From the NCBI RefSeq assembly GCF_024172165.1, contig NZ_JAMZEB010000002.1, positions 9,832,501 through 9,896,500 of the forward strand: DNA of 64,000 nt, given 5' to 3'. Source of the DNA: Nonomuraea thailandensis (GTDB lineage: Bacteria; Actinomycetota; Actinomycetes; Streptosporangiales; Streptosporangiaceae). The notes below the pieces were generated by a model. It saw only the letters and a list, made by a program, of their open reading frames with translations. It was not told the origin of the DNA and searched no databases. The translations under genes and the position numbers were made by a program. Shown here piece after piece: positions 25,838 to 33,968 of the stretch. How positions within the stretch are numbered: position 1 is the stretch's first letter; every line of letters starts with the position of its first letter.

Positions 25838-26577
25838 CCCGACCGATCAGTGTCCAGCTCTACACCGTCAGAGACGAGTTGGCCGCCGACCGCGACTCCG
25901 TGCTGAGGCGGATCGCGGAGATCGGATACCGGGCCGTCGAGCCCTACGACCCCACGGCAGACCCGGAGGGCTTCCGCCGGGTCGCCGACGACCTCGGGCT
26001 CACGGTGTCGAGCACGCACGCGTACGCGCTGCTCAGCCAGGAGCCCGCGCAGGTCTTCGACGCGATCGCCACGGTCGGGACCGACAAGGTGATCATCCCC
26101 GGCGGCATCGCCGAGGAGGAGTTCACCACCCGCGACGGCCTGGCGCGCACGGCCGACCTGCTCAACACCCTCGGCGAGCAGGCCGCCGCGTACGGGATGC
26201 GGATCGGCTACCACAACCACTGGTGGGAGATCGAGCCGCGGGTGGACGGCCGGCACGCCATCGAGGTGCTGGCCGACCTGCTCGCCCCGCAGGTGTTCCT
26301 GGAGATCGACACCTACTGGGCGGCCGTGGGCGGCGCCGACGTGCCCGCCCTGCTCGGCCGCCTGTCGGAGCGGATCGAGGCGCTGCACGTCAAGGACGGC
26401 CCGGGGGTCAAGGGCGAGCCGCACGTCGCGGTGGGCGCGGGCGTGATGCCGGTGCCCGGGATCCTCGCCGCCGCCCCCGGCGCGTGGCGCATCGTCGAGC
26501 TCGACGAGTGCGCGACCGACGTCTTCGCCGCCCTCGCGGACAGCCACGCCTACCTCACCTCCCTGGAGAGCTCTTGA
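25834..26577 (+). CDS. Sugar phosphate isomerase/epimerase (TIM barrel, AP endonuclease 2-like)
   Basis: 247 residues starting MTRPISVQLYTVRDELAADRDSVLRRIAEIGYRAVEPYDP, the strand-helix start of the IolE/IolI and hydroxypyruvate-isomerase-like fold. Metal-ligand positions are visible in YGMRIGYHNHWWEIE, FLEIDTYWAAVGG, EALHVKDGP and IVELDEC. The substrate is unknown; the family isomerises or epimerises inositol-derived and keto sugars. It overlaps xylA by ATGA and is itself overlapped by the oxidoreductase gene, so all three products are expected to act in one sugar pathway. Confidence 0.9.
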   Translation: MTRPISVQLYTVRDELAADRDSVLRRIAEIGYRAVEPYDPTADPEGFRRVADDLGLTVSSTHAYALLSQEPAQVFDAIATVGTDKVIIPGGIAEEEFTTRDGLARTADLLNTLGEQAAAYGMRIGYHNHWWEIEPRVDGRHAIEVLADLLAPQVFLEIDTYWAAVGGADVPALLGRLSERIEALHVKDGPGVKGEPHVAVGAGVMPVPGILAAAPGAWRIVELDECATDVFAALADSHAYLTSLESS

Positions 26578-27677
26578 GCAACGGCCCGGTCGGCGTCGCC
26601 ATCGTCGGCGCCGGAGTCATCAGCGGCCAATACCTCCGCAACCTCAACGCCTTCCCCGACGTGCGCGTGGTCGCCGTCGCCGACCTCGACACCGACCGGG
26701 CCGCCGCCGTGGCCAGGGAGCACGACGTACGGGTGTCCGGCACCCTCGGCGCCGTGCTCTCCCTGGCCGAGGTGGAGCTCGTCGTCAACCTCACGATCCC
26801 GGCCGCGCACGCGTCCGTCGCGCTGGAGTCGCTGCGCGCCGGCAAGCACGTGTACGGCGAGAAGCCCCTGGCCATGAACCTGGACGAGGCCGCGAAGGTC
26901 ATGGCCGAGGCCGGGAGCCGCGGGCTGCGGGTGGGCGGCGCGCCCGACACCTTCCTCGGCGCCGGGCTGCAGTCCGCCGTGCGCGCCCTGCGCTCGGGCT
27001 CGATCGGCGAGCCGGTCGCCGTCGCGGCCGCCACGCAGAGCCTGGGCCCGGAATCCTGGCACCCCAGCCCGGAGTTCCTGTACGCGCTCGGCGGCGGCCC
27101 GCTGTTCGACCTGGGCCCCTACTACCTGACCGCCCTGGTGTCGCTGCTCGGCCCGGTCGCCCGCGTGGCGGCCGGCACGCGCAGGGCCCGCGACCAGCGG
27201 GTCATCGGCTCCGGGCCCAAGGCGGGCACCCTGTTCCCGGTGGAGGTGCCCACCCACGTCAACGCCCTGCTGGACTTCCCCGGCTCGGCCACGGCGTCGG
27301 CCACCTTCAGCTTCGACTCCGCGGTGAACCGCCGGATGATCGAGGTCATCGGCACCGAGGGCGCCCTGTCGCTGCCGGACCCCAACACGTTCGACGGCCC
27401 GCTGCTGGTCCGCGGGCCGGGTGACGCCGACTGGCGGGAGCTGCCGCTGGCGGGCACCACGGCGGGGCGCGGCATCGGCGTGCTCGACATGGCCAGGTCG
27501 ATCCGCGCGGGCACGCCGCACCGCGCGTCGGGCGAGCTGGCCTTCCACGTGCTGGAGCTCATGTCGGCGATCACCGAGTCGGGCGAGCAGGCGGAGTTCA
27601 GGCCCATCGCCTCCACGACGGCGGCCCCCGAGCCGCTGCCCGCGGGCTGGGACCCGTACGCGGCCACGCTGTCCTGA
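26574..27677 (+). CDS. Gfo/Idh/MocA-family NAD(P)-dependent oxidoreductase
   Basis: 367 residues from a TTG start (26574) whose last two bases begin the upstream TGA; GGAG lies about 6 nt before it. The Rossmann domain is VAIVGAGVISGQYLRNLNAFPDVRVVAVADLD, and the EKP motif is YGEKPLAMNLDEA. The C-terminal sheet domain carries GGGPLFDLGPYYLTALV, including the usual G-G-x-x-x-D-x-G/H pattern but with Tyr-Tyr after Pro where active His is often found. It likely oxidises or reduces a sugar handled by the two upstream enzymes. Confidence 0.92.
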   Translation: MSNGPVGVAIVGAGVISGQYLRNLNAFPDVRVVAVADLDTDRAAAVAREHDVRVSGTLGAVLSLAEVELVVNLTIPAAHASVALESLRAGKHVYGEKPLAMNLDEAAKVMAEAGSRGLRVGGAPDTFLGAGLQSAVRALRSGSIGEPVAVAAATQSLGPESWHPSPEFLYALGGGPLFDLGPYYLTALVSLLGPVARVAAGTRRARDQRVIGSGPKAGTLFPVEVPTHVNALLDFPGSATASATFSFDSAVNRRMIEVIGTEGALSLPDPNTFDGPLLVRGPGDADWRELPLAGTTAGRGIGVLDMARSIRAGTPHRASGELAFHVLELMSAITESGEQAEFRPIASTTAAPEPLPAGWDPYAATLS

Positions 27678-27759
27678 CGCCGTGGGCGGCGGACCGCCGC
27701 CGCCCACGGAAAGTTACATCATCCTTACACAAAGGAGTCACCACCTGCCGGACGGGGCA

Positions 27760-27789
27760 CTGTTACGTTGAGTAATCGTTTCGTAACAG
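27760..27789. promoter_or_regulatory. Operator-like inverted repeat CTGTTACG-N14-CGTAACAG
   Basis: Perfect 8-bp arms at 27760-27767 and 27782-27789 are centred 22 bp apart, two helical turns, just upstream of the subtilase start (27808). Such geometry fits a dimeric or tetrameric repressor. TAATCG between the arms could be part of a -10 element. Confidence 0.5.
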
Positions 27790-27807
27790 CACTCCGAAGG
27801 GGAACCC

Positions 27808-29157
27808 ATGCGCGTCCTGATCCAGCTCCGCCCGGCCCCCGAAGTCGTCGCGTCCGTGATCGACCCCGGTGTCCGCAGCGCGGTCTCCGACGTCGTCGCC
27901 GAGCTGCCCGGAGTCCTCCTCGACCGGGCGTTCACCCCCGTGGCCGTGCCCAGGCCGGTCTCCGCCCATGGCGCGCCGCTGTCCCCGCACCAGCGGGCGC
28001 AGTTCTCGATGGCGCCCGAAGACGCCTCCGTGCTCGTCCGCGGCGAGATCTCCGACGCCGAGCTCACCACGCGCAGCTCGTTGCTGTCCTCCTCGGTGCG
28101 CGAGGTGGCGGGCGTGTTCGCCGATCCCACGATCCAGTCCCATCCGACCTGCGGTGACAGCGGGCCCGTCGGCGACTGGGAGGAGGTCAGGCGGCTGCTG
28201 CACGCCTACGACCTGTGGTCCGCCGGCCACGACGGCGAGGGCGTGGCCATCGCGATCGTCGACACCGGCATCAACGCCGACCACGTCGCCGCCCGCATCG
28301 GCCACGACGTGACCATCGACGCCGACCGGAGCTGGAGCCCGCCCGGCGTCGACAAGACGCCCGGCCGCTACCCCGTCGACCACGGCTCCATGTGCGCCTT
28401 CGACACGCTGATCGCCGCGCCCAAGGCGACCCTGCTCGACATCCCGGTCCTGCTCAGCCGCAGGCCGGGCCCGACCGCCGACGGGCTGCTGTCCGACGCG
28501 GTGGCCGCCTACTCCCACCTGCGCGCCGTGCTGCAGGCCATGCCCGCCGACTCCAGGTCCCTGGTGGTCTCCAACAGCTGGGGCCTGTTCTCGCCCGACA
28601 TGGACTTCCCGCCCGGCCATCCGGGCAACTACTCCGACAACCCGGCGCACCCGTTCAACCTGATCGTCGGCAGCCTGGAGGAGGCGGGCGCCGACATCCT
28701 GTTCTCCGCGGGCAACTGCGGGCGCGAGTGCCCCGACCGGCGATGCGGCTTCCCCGACCGGTCGATCGCGGGCGCCAACTCCCACCCGCGCGTGTTGTCC
28801 GTCGGCGGCGTCGACACGCGGGGCGAGCGCGTCGGCTACTCCTCGCAGGGGCCGGGGCGGCTGTCGGAGCGCAAGCCCGACCTGTGCGCGTACACGCACT
28901 TCGCCGGCTCCGAGGCGGTCGGCGCCGCCGACACCGGCACGTCCACCGCCTGCCCCGTGGCCGCCGGCGTGGTGGCCGCCGTGCGCACGCACCGCTCCGC
29001 GGCCGAGCTGTCGCCCGCGCAGCTCCGCACGCTGCTGCACCGCACCGCCGACGACCGCAGCACGGTCGGCTTCGACCACGACTACGGCTACGGCGTCATC
29101 GACCCGCCCGCCATCCTGGCCGCGCTGGGCAGGCAGAACCGCAACCGCGCCGCCTGA
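27808..29157 (+). CDS. S8 (subtilisin-like) serine peptidase without signal peptide
   Basis: 449 residues. About 115 N-terminal residues look like a prodomain (RVLIQLRPAPEVV ... VAGVFADPTIQSHP). The catalytic Asp is in IAIVDTGIN, His in VDHGSMCAFD (usual HGTHVAG replaced), oxyanion Asn in FSAGNCG and Ser in GTSTACPVAAG, so the triad is intact. Eight Cys residues are present, unusual for a protein with no secretion signal. ATG 27808 has AAGGGGA upstream. It is followed after one base by a small protein resembling its prodomain. Confidence 0.88.
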   Translation: MRVLIQLRPAPEVVASVIDPGVRSAVSDVVAELPGVLLDRAFTPVAVPRPVSAHGAPLSPHQRAQFSMAPEDASVLVRGEISDAELTTRSSLLSSSVREVAGVFADPTIQSHPTCGDSGPVGDWEEVRRLLHAYDLWSAGHDGEGVAIAIVDTGINADHVAARIGHDVTIDADRSWSPPGVDKTPGRYPVDHGSMCAFDTLIAAPKATLLDIPVLLSRRPGPTADGLLSDAVAAYSHLRAVLQAMPADSRSLVVSNSWGLFSPDMDFPPGHPGNYSDNPAHPFNLIVGSLEEAGADILFSAGNCGRECPDRRCGFPDRSIAGANSHPRVLSVGGVDTRGERVGYSSQGPGRLSERKPDLCAYTHFAGSEAVGAADTGTSTACPVAAGVVAAVRTHRSAAELSPAQLRTLLHRTADDRSTVGFDHDYGYGVIDPPAILAALGRQNRNRAA

Positions 29158-29158
29158 C

Positions 29159-29413
29159 ATGGCCATGATCCAGGTGCGGCTGCCGCCCGAGGCCACCCTC
29201 GCCGACGCGTTGCGCCTGCTCGGCCTGGCCGACGAGGACGCCGACGCCGGTTACGGCCTGGTGGCGGTCGTACCCGGGCTGCGGGTGCTGCGCGTCACCG
29301 AGGAGGCGGCCCGCCGGCTGATCGACGACCTCGCAGCCGGGCGGGTCCCCGCCCATCTCGTGGACGTCTTCTCCGACCCACGCGTCGGGCCGCAGGACCC
29401 CGATGACCGGTGA
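29159..29413 (+). CDS. Small subtilase-associated protein resembling a free-standing prodomain
   Basis: 84 residues, starting one base after the subtilase stop. The N-terminus MAMIQVRLPPEATL resembles the peptidase N-terminus MRVLIQLRPAPEVV. The C-terminal VDVFSDPRVGP resembles the end of the peptidase prodomain, VAGVFADPTIQ. The middle (ALRLLGLADEDADAGYGLVAVVPG) is a typical small alpha/beta pattern. Subtilase propeptides (I9 type) act as folding helpers and tight inhibitors; an in-trans version of that role is inferred here. I know of similar small proteins near actinobacterial subtilases but cannot name a family. Confidence 0.75.
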   Translation: MAMIQVRLPPEATLADALRLLGLADEDADAGYGLVAVVPGLRVLRVTEEAARRLIDDLAAGRVPAHLVDVFSDPRVGPQDPDDR

Positions 29414-29453
29414 CGCGTTGGCTTGAATCCCGCGGACCCGCAAGAATGGCGCG

Positions 29454-31076
29454 ATGGCTGACAGTGCCGAGACCGACTGGGTCTCCAGGTTCGCGGACGA
29501 GGTGATCTCCGAGGCGGAGCGACGTGCCCCGGGCAAAACGATCGTCTGCGCCTCCGGGCTGAGCCCGTCGGGCCCGATCCACCTGGGCAACCTGCGCGAG
29601 GTGATGACACCTCACCTGGTCGCCGACGAGATCAGGCGGCGCGGCCTGGAGTGCCGGCACCTGCTGTCGTGGGACGACTACGACCGCTTCCGCAGGGTGC
29701 CCGCGGGCATCGACCCGTCGTGGGCCGAGCACATCGGCAAGCCACTGACCTCGGTGCCCGCCCCGCCCGGCAGTTCGTACGCCAACTGGGCCGAGCACTT
29801 CAAGGCCCCGCTGGTCACCGCCCTGGCGGAGCTGGGCGTCGAGTACGACCCCATCAGCCAGACCGAGCAGTACACCTCCGGGGTCTACCGCGAGCAGATC
29901 CTGACGGCCGTGCGCGAGCGGGCCAGGATCGACGCCGTGCTGTCGCGCTACCGCCTCAAGCAGGGCCCGGAGGCGGAGCCGGCGGCCGACGACTACTTCC
30001 CGTACAAGCCGTACTGCGACCTGTGCGGGCGCGACCTGACCACGGTCACCAACTACGACGACGAGACGACCGAGCTGGCCTACACCTGCGAGTGCGGCTT
30101 CGGCGAGACCGTGCGCCTGGCCGAGCACGACCGCGGCAAGCTGGTGTGGAAGGTCGACTGGCCGATGCGCTGGGCGTACGAGGGCGTGATCTTCGAGCCG
30201 TCCGGGGTCGACCACCACTCTCCCGGCTCGGCGTGGATCGTGGGCGGCCAGCTCGTGGGCGAGGTGTTCGGCGGGCAGCAGCCGATCGGCCCCATGTACG
30301 CGTTCGTCGGCATCACCGGCATGGCCAAGATGAGCAGCTCCAAGGGCGGCGTGCCGATCCCGGCCGACGCGCTGGAGATCATGGAGGCGCCGCTGCTGCG
30401 CTGGCTGTACGCCCGCCGCAAGCCGGCCCAGTCCTTCAAGATCGCCTTCGACCAGGAGATCCAGCGCCTCTACGACGAGTGGGACTCCCTGGGCCGCAAG
30501 GTCGCCGCCGGGCAGGCCCAGCCCGCCGAGCTGGCCGCCCACAACCGCGCGGTGAGCACGGCCGCCGGCCCGCTGCCCGCCACGCCGCACCCGGTCGCCT
30601 ACCGCACGCTGGCCTCCGTCGTGGACATCACGACCGGCCACCCCGAGCAGACCCTGCGCATCCTGCGCGACCTCGACGGCGTCGAGACGCTGGAGGAGGC
30701 CGGCCCCCGCCTCGGCCGGGCGCAGCGCTGGGTCGAGCTGCACCTGCCCGCCGACCAGCGCACCCGCGTGCGGGAGTCGCCCGACCAGGAGCTGCTCGAC
30801 TCGCTGGAGCCGGCCGAGCACGAGGCGCTGCGGCTGCTGGCCGACGGCCTCGACGACTGGACGCTGGAGGGGCTGACGGCGCTCGTGTACGGCGTGCCCA
30901 AGCTCCAGGCCGGGCTGCCGGTGGACGCCAAGCCCACGCCCGAGATGAAGACGGCGCAGCGGGCCTTCTTCACCCTGCTCTACCGCCTGCTCGTCGGCTC
31001 CGACACCGGCCCCAGGCTGCCCACGCTCCTGATGGCCGTGGGCGCCGGCCGGGTGCGCAAGCTGGTGGGCGCTTGA
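29454..31076 (+). CDS. lysS: Class I lysyl-tRNA synthetase
   Basis: 540 residues. The class I signatures are SGLSPSGPIHLGNLREVMTPHLV (HIGH variant HLGN) and GMAKMSSSKGG (KMSKS). A zinc-binding insert has YCDLCGRDLTTVTNYDDETTELAYTCECGFGE. WDDYDRFRRVP and LKQGPEAEPAADDYFPYKPYC match archaeal/actinobacterial-type LysRS-I. It charges tRNA-Lys. Many actinobacteria also carry a class II LysRS, so this may be a second enzyme; the rest of the genome is needed to tell. The next gene overlaps its stop (TTGA). Confidence 0.93.
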   Translation: MADSAETDWVSRFADEVISEAERRAPGKTIVCASGLSPSGPIHLGNLREVMTPHLVADEIRRRGLECRHLLSWDDYDRFRRVPAGIDPSWAEHIGKPLTSVPAPPGSSYANWAEHFKAPLVTALAELGVEYDPISQTEQYTSGVYREQILTAVRERARIDAVLSRYRLKQGPEAEPAADDYFPYKPYCDLCGRDLTTVTNYDDETTELAYTCECGFGETVRLAEHDRGKLVWKVDWPMRWAYEGVIFEPSGVDHHSPGSAWIVGGQLVGEVFGGQQPIGPMYAFVGITGMAKMSSSKGGVPIPADALEIMEAPLLRWLYARRKPAQSFKIAFDQEIQRLYDEWDSLGRKVAAGQAQPAELAAHNRAVSTAAGPLPATPHPVAYRTLASVVDITTGHPEQTLRILRDLDGVETLEEAGPRLGRAQRWVELHLPADQRTRVRESPDQELLDSLEPAEHEALRLLADGLDDWTLEGLTALVYGVPKLQAGLPVDAKPTPEMKTAQRAFFTLLYRLLVGSDTGPRLPTLLMAVGAGRVRKLVGA

Positions 31077-31603
31077 AGGGTGCCGTCCTGATCACGGGGA
31101 TCTCGGCGGCCGGGAAGTCCACCGTGGCCCAGGCCCTGGCCGAGCGGCTGCCCCGCTCGGCCCACGTGCGCGGCGACACGTTCCGCCGCATGGTGGTCGG
31201 CGGGCGCGCGGACATGACCCCGGAATTGACCGGTGAGGCGGTGCGGCAACTCCATCTCCGTTACCGAATCGCGGCCAACACGGCGGATATGTATTTCGAC
31301 GCCGGATTCACACCAATAGTTCAAGATGTCATTCTCGGTGCGGATTTGCCGTTGTTCACGACGTTGGTCGCCACGCGTCCCTTGCACGTGATCGTCCTGG
31401 TCCCCGGCGCCGGCGAGGTGGCGCGCCGCGAGGCGGCCCGCGCCAAGTCCGGTTACGCCGGGGGCTGGACGATTGCCCAGCTCGACGCGGCATTGCGGCA
31501 CGAGACGCCACGCCTCGGCCTGTGGCTGGACACCTCGCGCCAGAGCGTGGAGGAAACCGTGAACGAGATCATTTCCCGCTCGGGGGAGGCCCAAATCACC
31601 TGA
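31073..31603 (+). CDS. Small P-loop kinase (chloramphenicol phosphotransferase/adenylylsulfate kinase-like)
   Basis: 176 residues with a Walker A motif at the very N-terminus (AVLITGISAAGKSTVAQALAERL) followed by HVRGDTFRRM, giving the nucleotide-kinase-like fold. HVIVLVPGAGEVARREAARAKSGYAG looks like the lid. The C-terminus LGLWLDTSRQSVEETVNEII is typical of this AAA/zeta-toxin-like kinase group. The substrate is unknown. The only in-frame start is TTG 31073, overlapping the lysS stop, so translation is coupled. Bases 31205-31345 have visibly lower GC and rarer codons than the neighbours. Confidence 0.85.
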   Translation: MKGAVLITGISAAGKSTVAQALAERLPRSAHVRGDTFRRMVVGGRADMTPELTGEAVRQLHLRYRIAANTADMYFDAGFTPIVQDVILGADLPLFTTLVATRPLHVIVLVPGAGEVARREAARAKSGYAGGWTIAQLDAALRHETPRLGLWLDTSRQSVEETVNEIISRSGEAQIT

Positions 31604-31609
31604 GATTTC

Positions 31610-31623
31610 ATCATGCGCATGAT
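31610..31623. promoter_or_regulatory. 14-bp perfect palindrome ATCATGCGCATGAT
   Basis: The palindrome lies 6 bp after the P-loop kinase stop and 53 bp before the glycosyltransferase start. It could be an operator for the glycosyltransferase gene. A terminator is less likely as there is no loop and no T-run. Confidence 0.4.
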
Positions 31624-31676
31624 CTATGCAAGGAGCTGTTAAGCGGGTTGCATGCGTCACGGAGAACCTTGGTGAC

Positions 31677-32408
31677 ATGAACAAGCAGCCTTTCGCCGCC
31701 AGCGTCAGCGTCATCGTTCCCGCGATGAACGAGGCCGAGAACCTTCCCCACGTCTTCGCGACGCTGCCCGACTGGATCGACGAGGTGATCCTCGTCGACG
31801 GCAACTCGACCGACGACACCATCGCCGTCGCGCGAAGGCTGCGCCCCGACCTCCGGGTCGTCGTGCAGAGCCGGCGCGGCAAGGGCAACGCGCTCATCGA
31901 GGGCTTCGAGGCCGCCAGTGGCGACATCATCGTCATGATCGACGCCGACGGGTCCACCGACGGCCGCGAGATCCGCTCCTTCGTCGCCACGCTCGTGAAC
32001 GGCGCCGACTTCGCCAAGGGCTCCAGGTACGCCCCTGGTGGCGGCTCGGACGACCTCAGTCCGATCCGCTCGCTCGGCAACAAGGTCCTGACCGGGCTCA
32101 CCAACCTCCTCTACGGCACCCGCTACACCGACCTGTGCTACGGCTACAACGCCTTCTGGGCGCGCCACCTCGACGCCCTCGACCTCGACTGCGACGGCTT
32201 CGAGATCGAGACCCTGATGAACGTCCGCGCCGCCCAGGCCGGCCTCATCATCCGCGAGGTCCCCAGCCACGAGCGCTCCCGCATCCACGGCGTCAGCAAC
32301 CTGAACGCCGTGCGCGACGGCTGGCGGGTGCTGCGGACGATCTGGCGCGAGCGCTCGCGCGGCTCCGCCGTGACGACCGCGCAGGCCCAAGTGGCACTCG
32401 CCAAGTAG
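31677..32408 (+). CDS. Family 2 glycosyltransferase (dolichol-phosphate mannosyltransferase-like)
   Basis: 243 residues beginning VSVIVPAMNEAENLPHVFATLP, the standard GT2 start, with nucleotide-binding VILVDGNSTDDT and metal-binding DAD in IVMIDADGSTDG. FAKGSRY, NKVLTGLTNLLYGTRYTDLCYGYNAFW and FEIETLMNVRAAQAGLIIREVPSHERSR match polyprenyl-phosphate sugar transferases, which use NDP-sugars at the inner membrane. No C-terminal membrane segment is present. ATG 31677 sits right before the conserved fold; ATG 31626 is in frame but would add 17 unmatched residues. Confidence 0.9.
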   Translation: MNKQPFAASVSVIVPAMNEAENLPHVFATLPDWIDEVILVDGNSTDDTIAVARRLRPDLRVVVQSRRGKGNALIEGFEAASGDIIVMIDADGSTDGREIRSFVATLVNGADFAKGSRYAPGGGSDDLSPIRSLGNKVLTGLTNLLYGTRYTDLCYGYNAFWARHLDALDLDCDGFEIETLMNVRAAQAGLIIREVPSHERSRIHGVSNLNAVRDGWRVLRTIWRERSRGSAVTTAQAQVALAK

Positions 32409-32427
32409 GGAGTGACATCCTCAGACA

Positions 32428-33402
32428 ATGCGCTACATAGTGATCGGAGCAGGAGCAGTCGGGGGAACCATCGGGGCCCGCCTGTTTCAGGGCGGGCACG
32501 AGGTCCTTCTCATCGCGAGAGGAGCCCACTACGAGGCCCTCAAGCGCGACGGCCTGCGACTGATCACCCCCGAGTCCGCCGAGACCCTGAACATCCCCGC
32601 CGCCGACGGCCCCGTGCCCACGCGCGATGACGACGTGCTCATCCTGGCGACCAAGTCGCAGGACACGATCGCCGCGCTGGCCCCCTGGCCGGCCGACCTG
32701 CCCGTGGTGTGCGCCCAGAACGGCGTGGCCAACGAGCGCATGGTCCTGCGGCGGTTCGAGCACGTCTACGGCATGTGCGTGTGGTTGCCCGCACAGATCC
32801 CCCAGCCCGGCGTCATCGCCGCCCACGCCCACCCCTACTCCGGCATGCTGCACGTCGGCCGTTATCCACAGGGTGTGGACGACGAGCTCGCGGCACGCAT
32901 CGCCGACGACCTGAGCAAGCGCGGCCTCGTAGGCCGGGCCGTCCCGGACGTGATGCGCTGGAAGTACGCCAAGCTCCTCGGCAACCTGGGCAACGCCGCC
33001 GAGGCGCTCCTCGGCCACGTGCCCGGCATGGCCGAGGTGGTCGAGCGCGCCAGGGCCGAGGCCAGGGGCGTGCTGGAGCACGCCGGCATCGCGTACGCCA
33101 CTCCCGAGGAGGAGGCCGAGGTACGCGGGCACAAGGTCGACGCGCGCCCCATCGAGGGCGTCGACCGCAGCGGCGGCTCCTCGTGGCAGAGCCTGGCCAG
33201 GGGCAGCGGCTCGATCGAGGCCGACTACCTCAACGGCGAGATCGTCCTGCTGGGCCGCGAGCACGGGCTGCCCACGCCGGTCAACGAGACGCTGCGGCGC
33301 GAGGCCAACAGGGCCGCCCGCGAGAAGCTGCCGCCCGGCTCGATGCCGCTGGAGACCCTGCAGGCCCTCATCGACGCGCGTTCCGCAGCCGGATCCCGCT
33401 GA
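32428..33402 (+). CDS. Ketopantoate reductase-like (ApbA/PanE family) oxidoreductase
   Basis: 324 residues. The N-terminal Rossmann motif is YIVIGAGAVGGTIGARLFQGGHEVLLIARG. VLILATKSQDT and VVCAQNGVANERM follow, and the catalytic Lys is likely in MRWKYAKLLGNLGNA. The C-terminal helical domain ends with GLPTPVNETLRREANRAARE. This superfamily reduces 2-dehydropantoate or related keto acids with NADPH; there is no pan operon nearby, so it may be a paralog with another substrate. Its 3' end overlaps the convergent next gene by 35 bp. Confidence 0.85.
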   Translation: MRYIVIGAGAVGGTIGARLFQGGHEVLLIARGAHYEALKRDGLRLITPESAETLNIPAADGPVPTRDDDVLILATKSQDTIAALAPWPADLPVVCAQNGVANERMVLRRFEHVYGMCVWLPAQIPQPGVIAAHAHPYSGMLHVGRYPQGVDDELAARIADDLSKRGLVGRAVPDVMRWKYAKLLGNLGNAAEALLGHVPGMAEVVERARAEARGVLEHAGIAYATPEEEAEVRGHKVDARPIEGVDRSGGSSWQSLARGSGSIEADYLNGEIVLLGREHGLPTPVNETLRREANRAAREKLPPGSMPLETLQALIDARSAAGSR

Positions 33403-33895
33403 ACTGCAGGCTGCTGGCCGTCACCTCGTTCCAGAACGGCCACAGGTTGTCGAGCACCCTGAGCTGGATCCCCGCCTGCTCGTGCAGCTCGAACAGGTCG
33501 CCCACCGGCTCGGGCGGGCCCAGCGGCACCACGGGCGCCGTGGAGACCACGGCGTGCGCCGGCTCGCCGATCGGCGTGAAGCCGTCGGCCGGCAGGCGGT
33601 AGGCGAACAGGCGCACCTCCATCAGCGCCTTCAGCCAGCAGTACTCGATGGCGTGCACCCGCTCGCCGCAGCCCGCGCCGATGATCCGGGCCGTGTCCTC
33701 CTCGGAGGTGTCCTGGCCGACCCAGGCCATCGCGCGCGGGCAGGCTCTGGGGAACCAGTAGTCGGGGCAGCGCTCGTAGCCCACCGCCCACACGTACGGC
33801 TCGCTCTGCCGGCTCGTCACCGCCACGTGCGGCACGAAGCGCTCGATCGTCGGGTCCTCGGAGAAGTGCAGGACCTGGCCCGCGTCGGGTCTCAT
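33368..33895 (-). CDS. DUF6886-like hypothetical protein
   Basis: About 175 residues: VLHFSEDPTIERFVPHVA, YVWAVGYERCPDYWFPRACPRAMAWVGQ, then VHAIEYCWLKALMEVRLFAYRLPADGF. I recall this pattern (HFSEDP..IxxFxP, VWAxxxxRxPxYxxPRxCPR) as a widespread family numbered DUF6886; the number is from memory. Its function is unknown, though the fold resembles ADP-ribosyl-related cytosolic domains only distantly. ATG 33895 is chosen because it is closest to the conserved start; ATG 33907 would overlap the divergent frame. It is convergent with and overlaps the reductase gene. Confidence 0.75.
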   Translation of the reverse strand: MRPDAGQVLHFSEDPTIERFVPHVAVTSRQSEPYVWAVGYERCPDYWFPRACPRAMAWVGQDTSEEDTARIIGAGCGERVHAIEYCWLKALMEVRLFAYRLPADGFTPIGEPAHAVVSTAPVVPLGPPEPVGDLFELHEQAGIQLRVLDNLWPFWNEVTASSLQFSGIRLRNARR

Positions 33896-33968
33896 GGACG
33901 TCATCATCGCGCATACCGCGCCGATCTACGGGCAGGAGAAACGCCTCTTACGACAAGGGGTGAGTTGG

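Noticed and set aside
27710..27760. AAAGGAG ribosome-site-like sequence suggesting a small gene before the subtilase
   Set aside because: No ATG, GTG or TTG follows at a usable distance.
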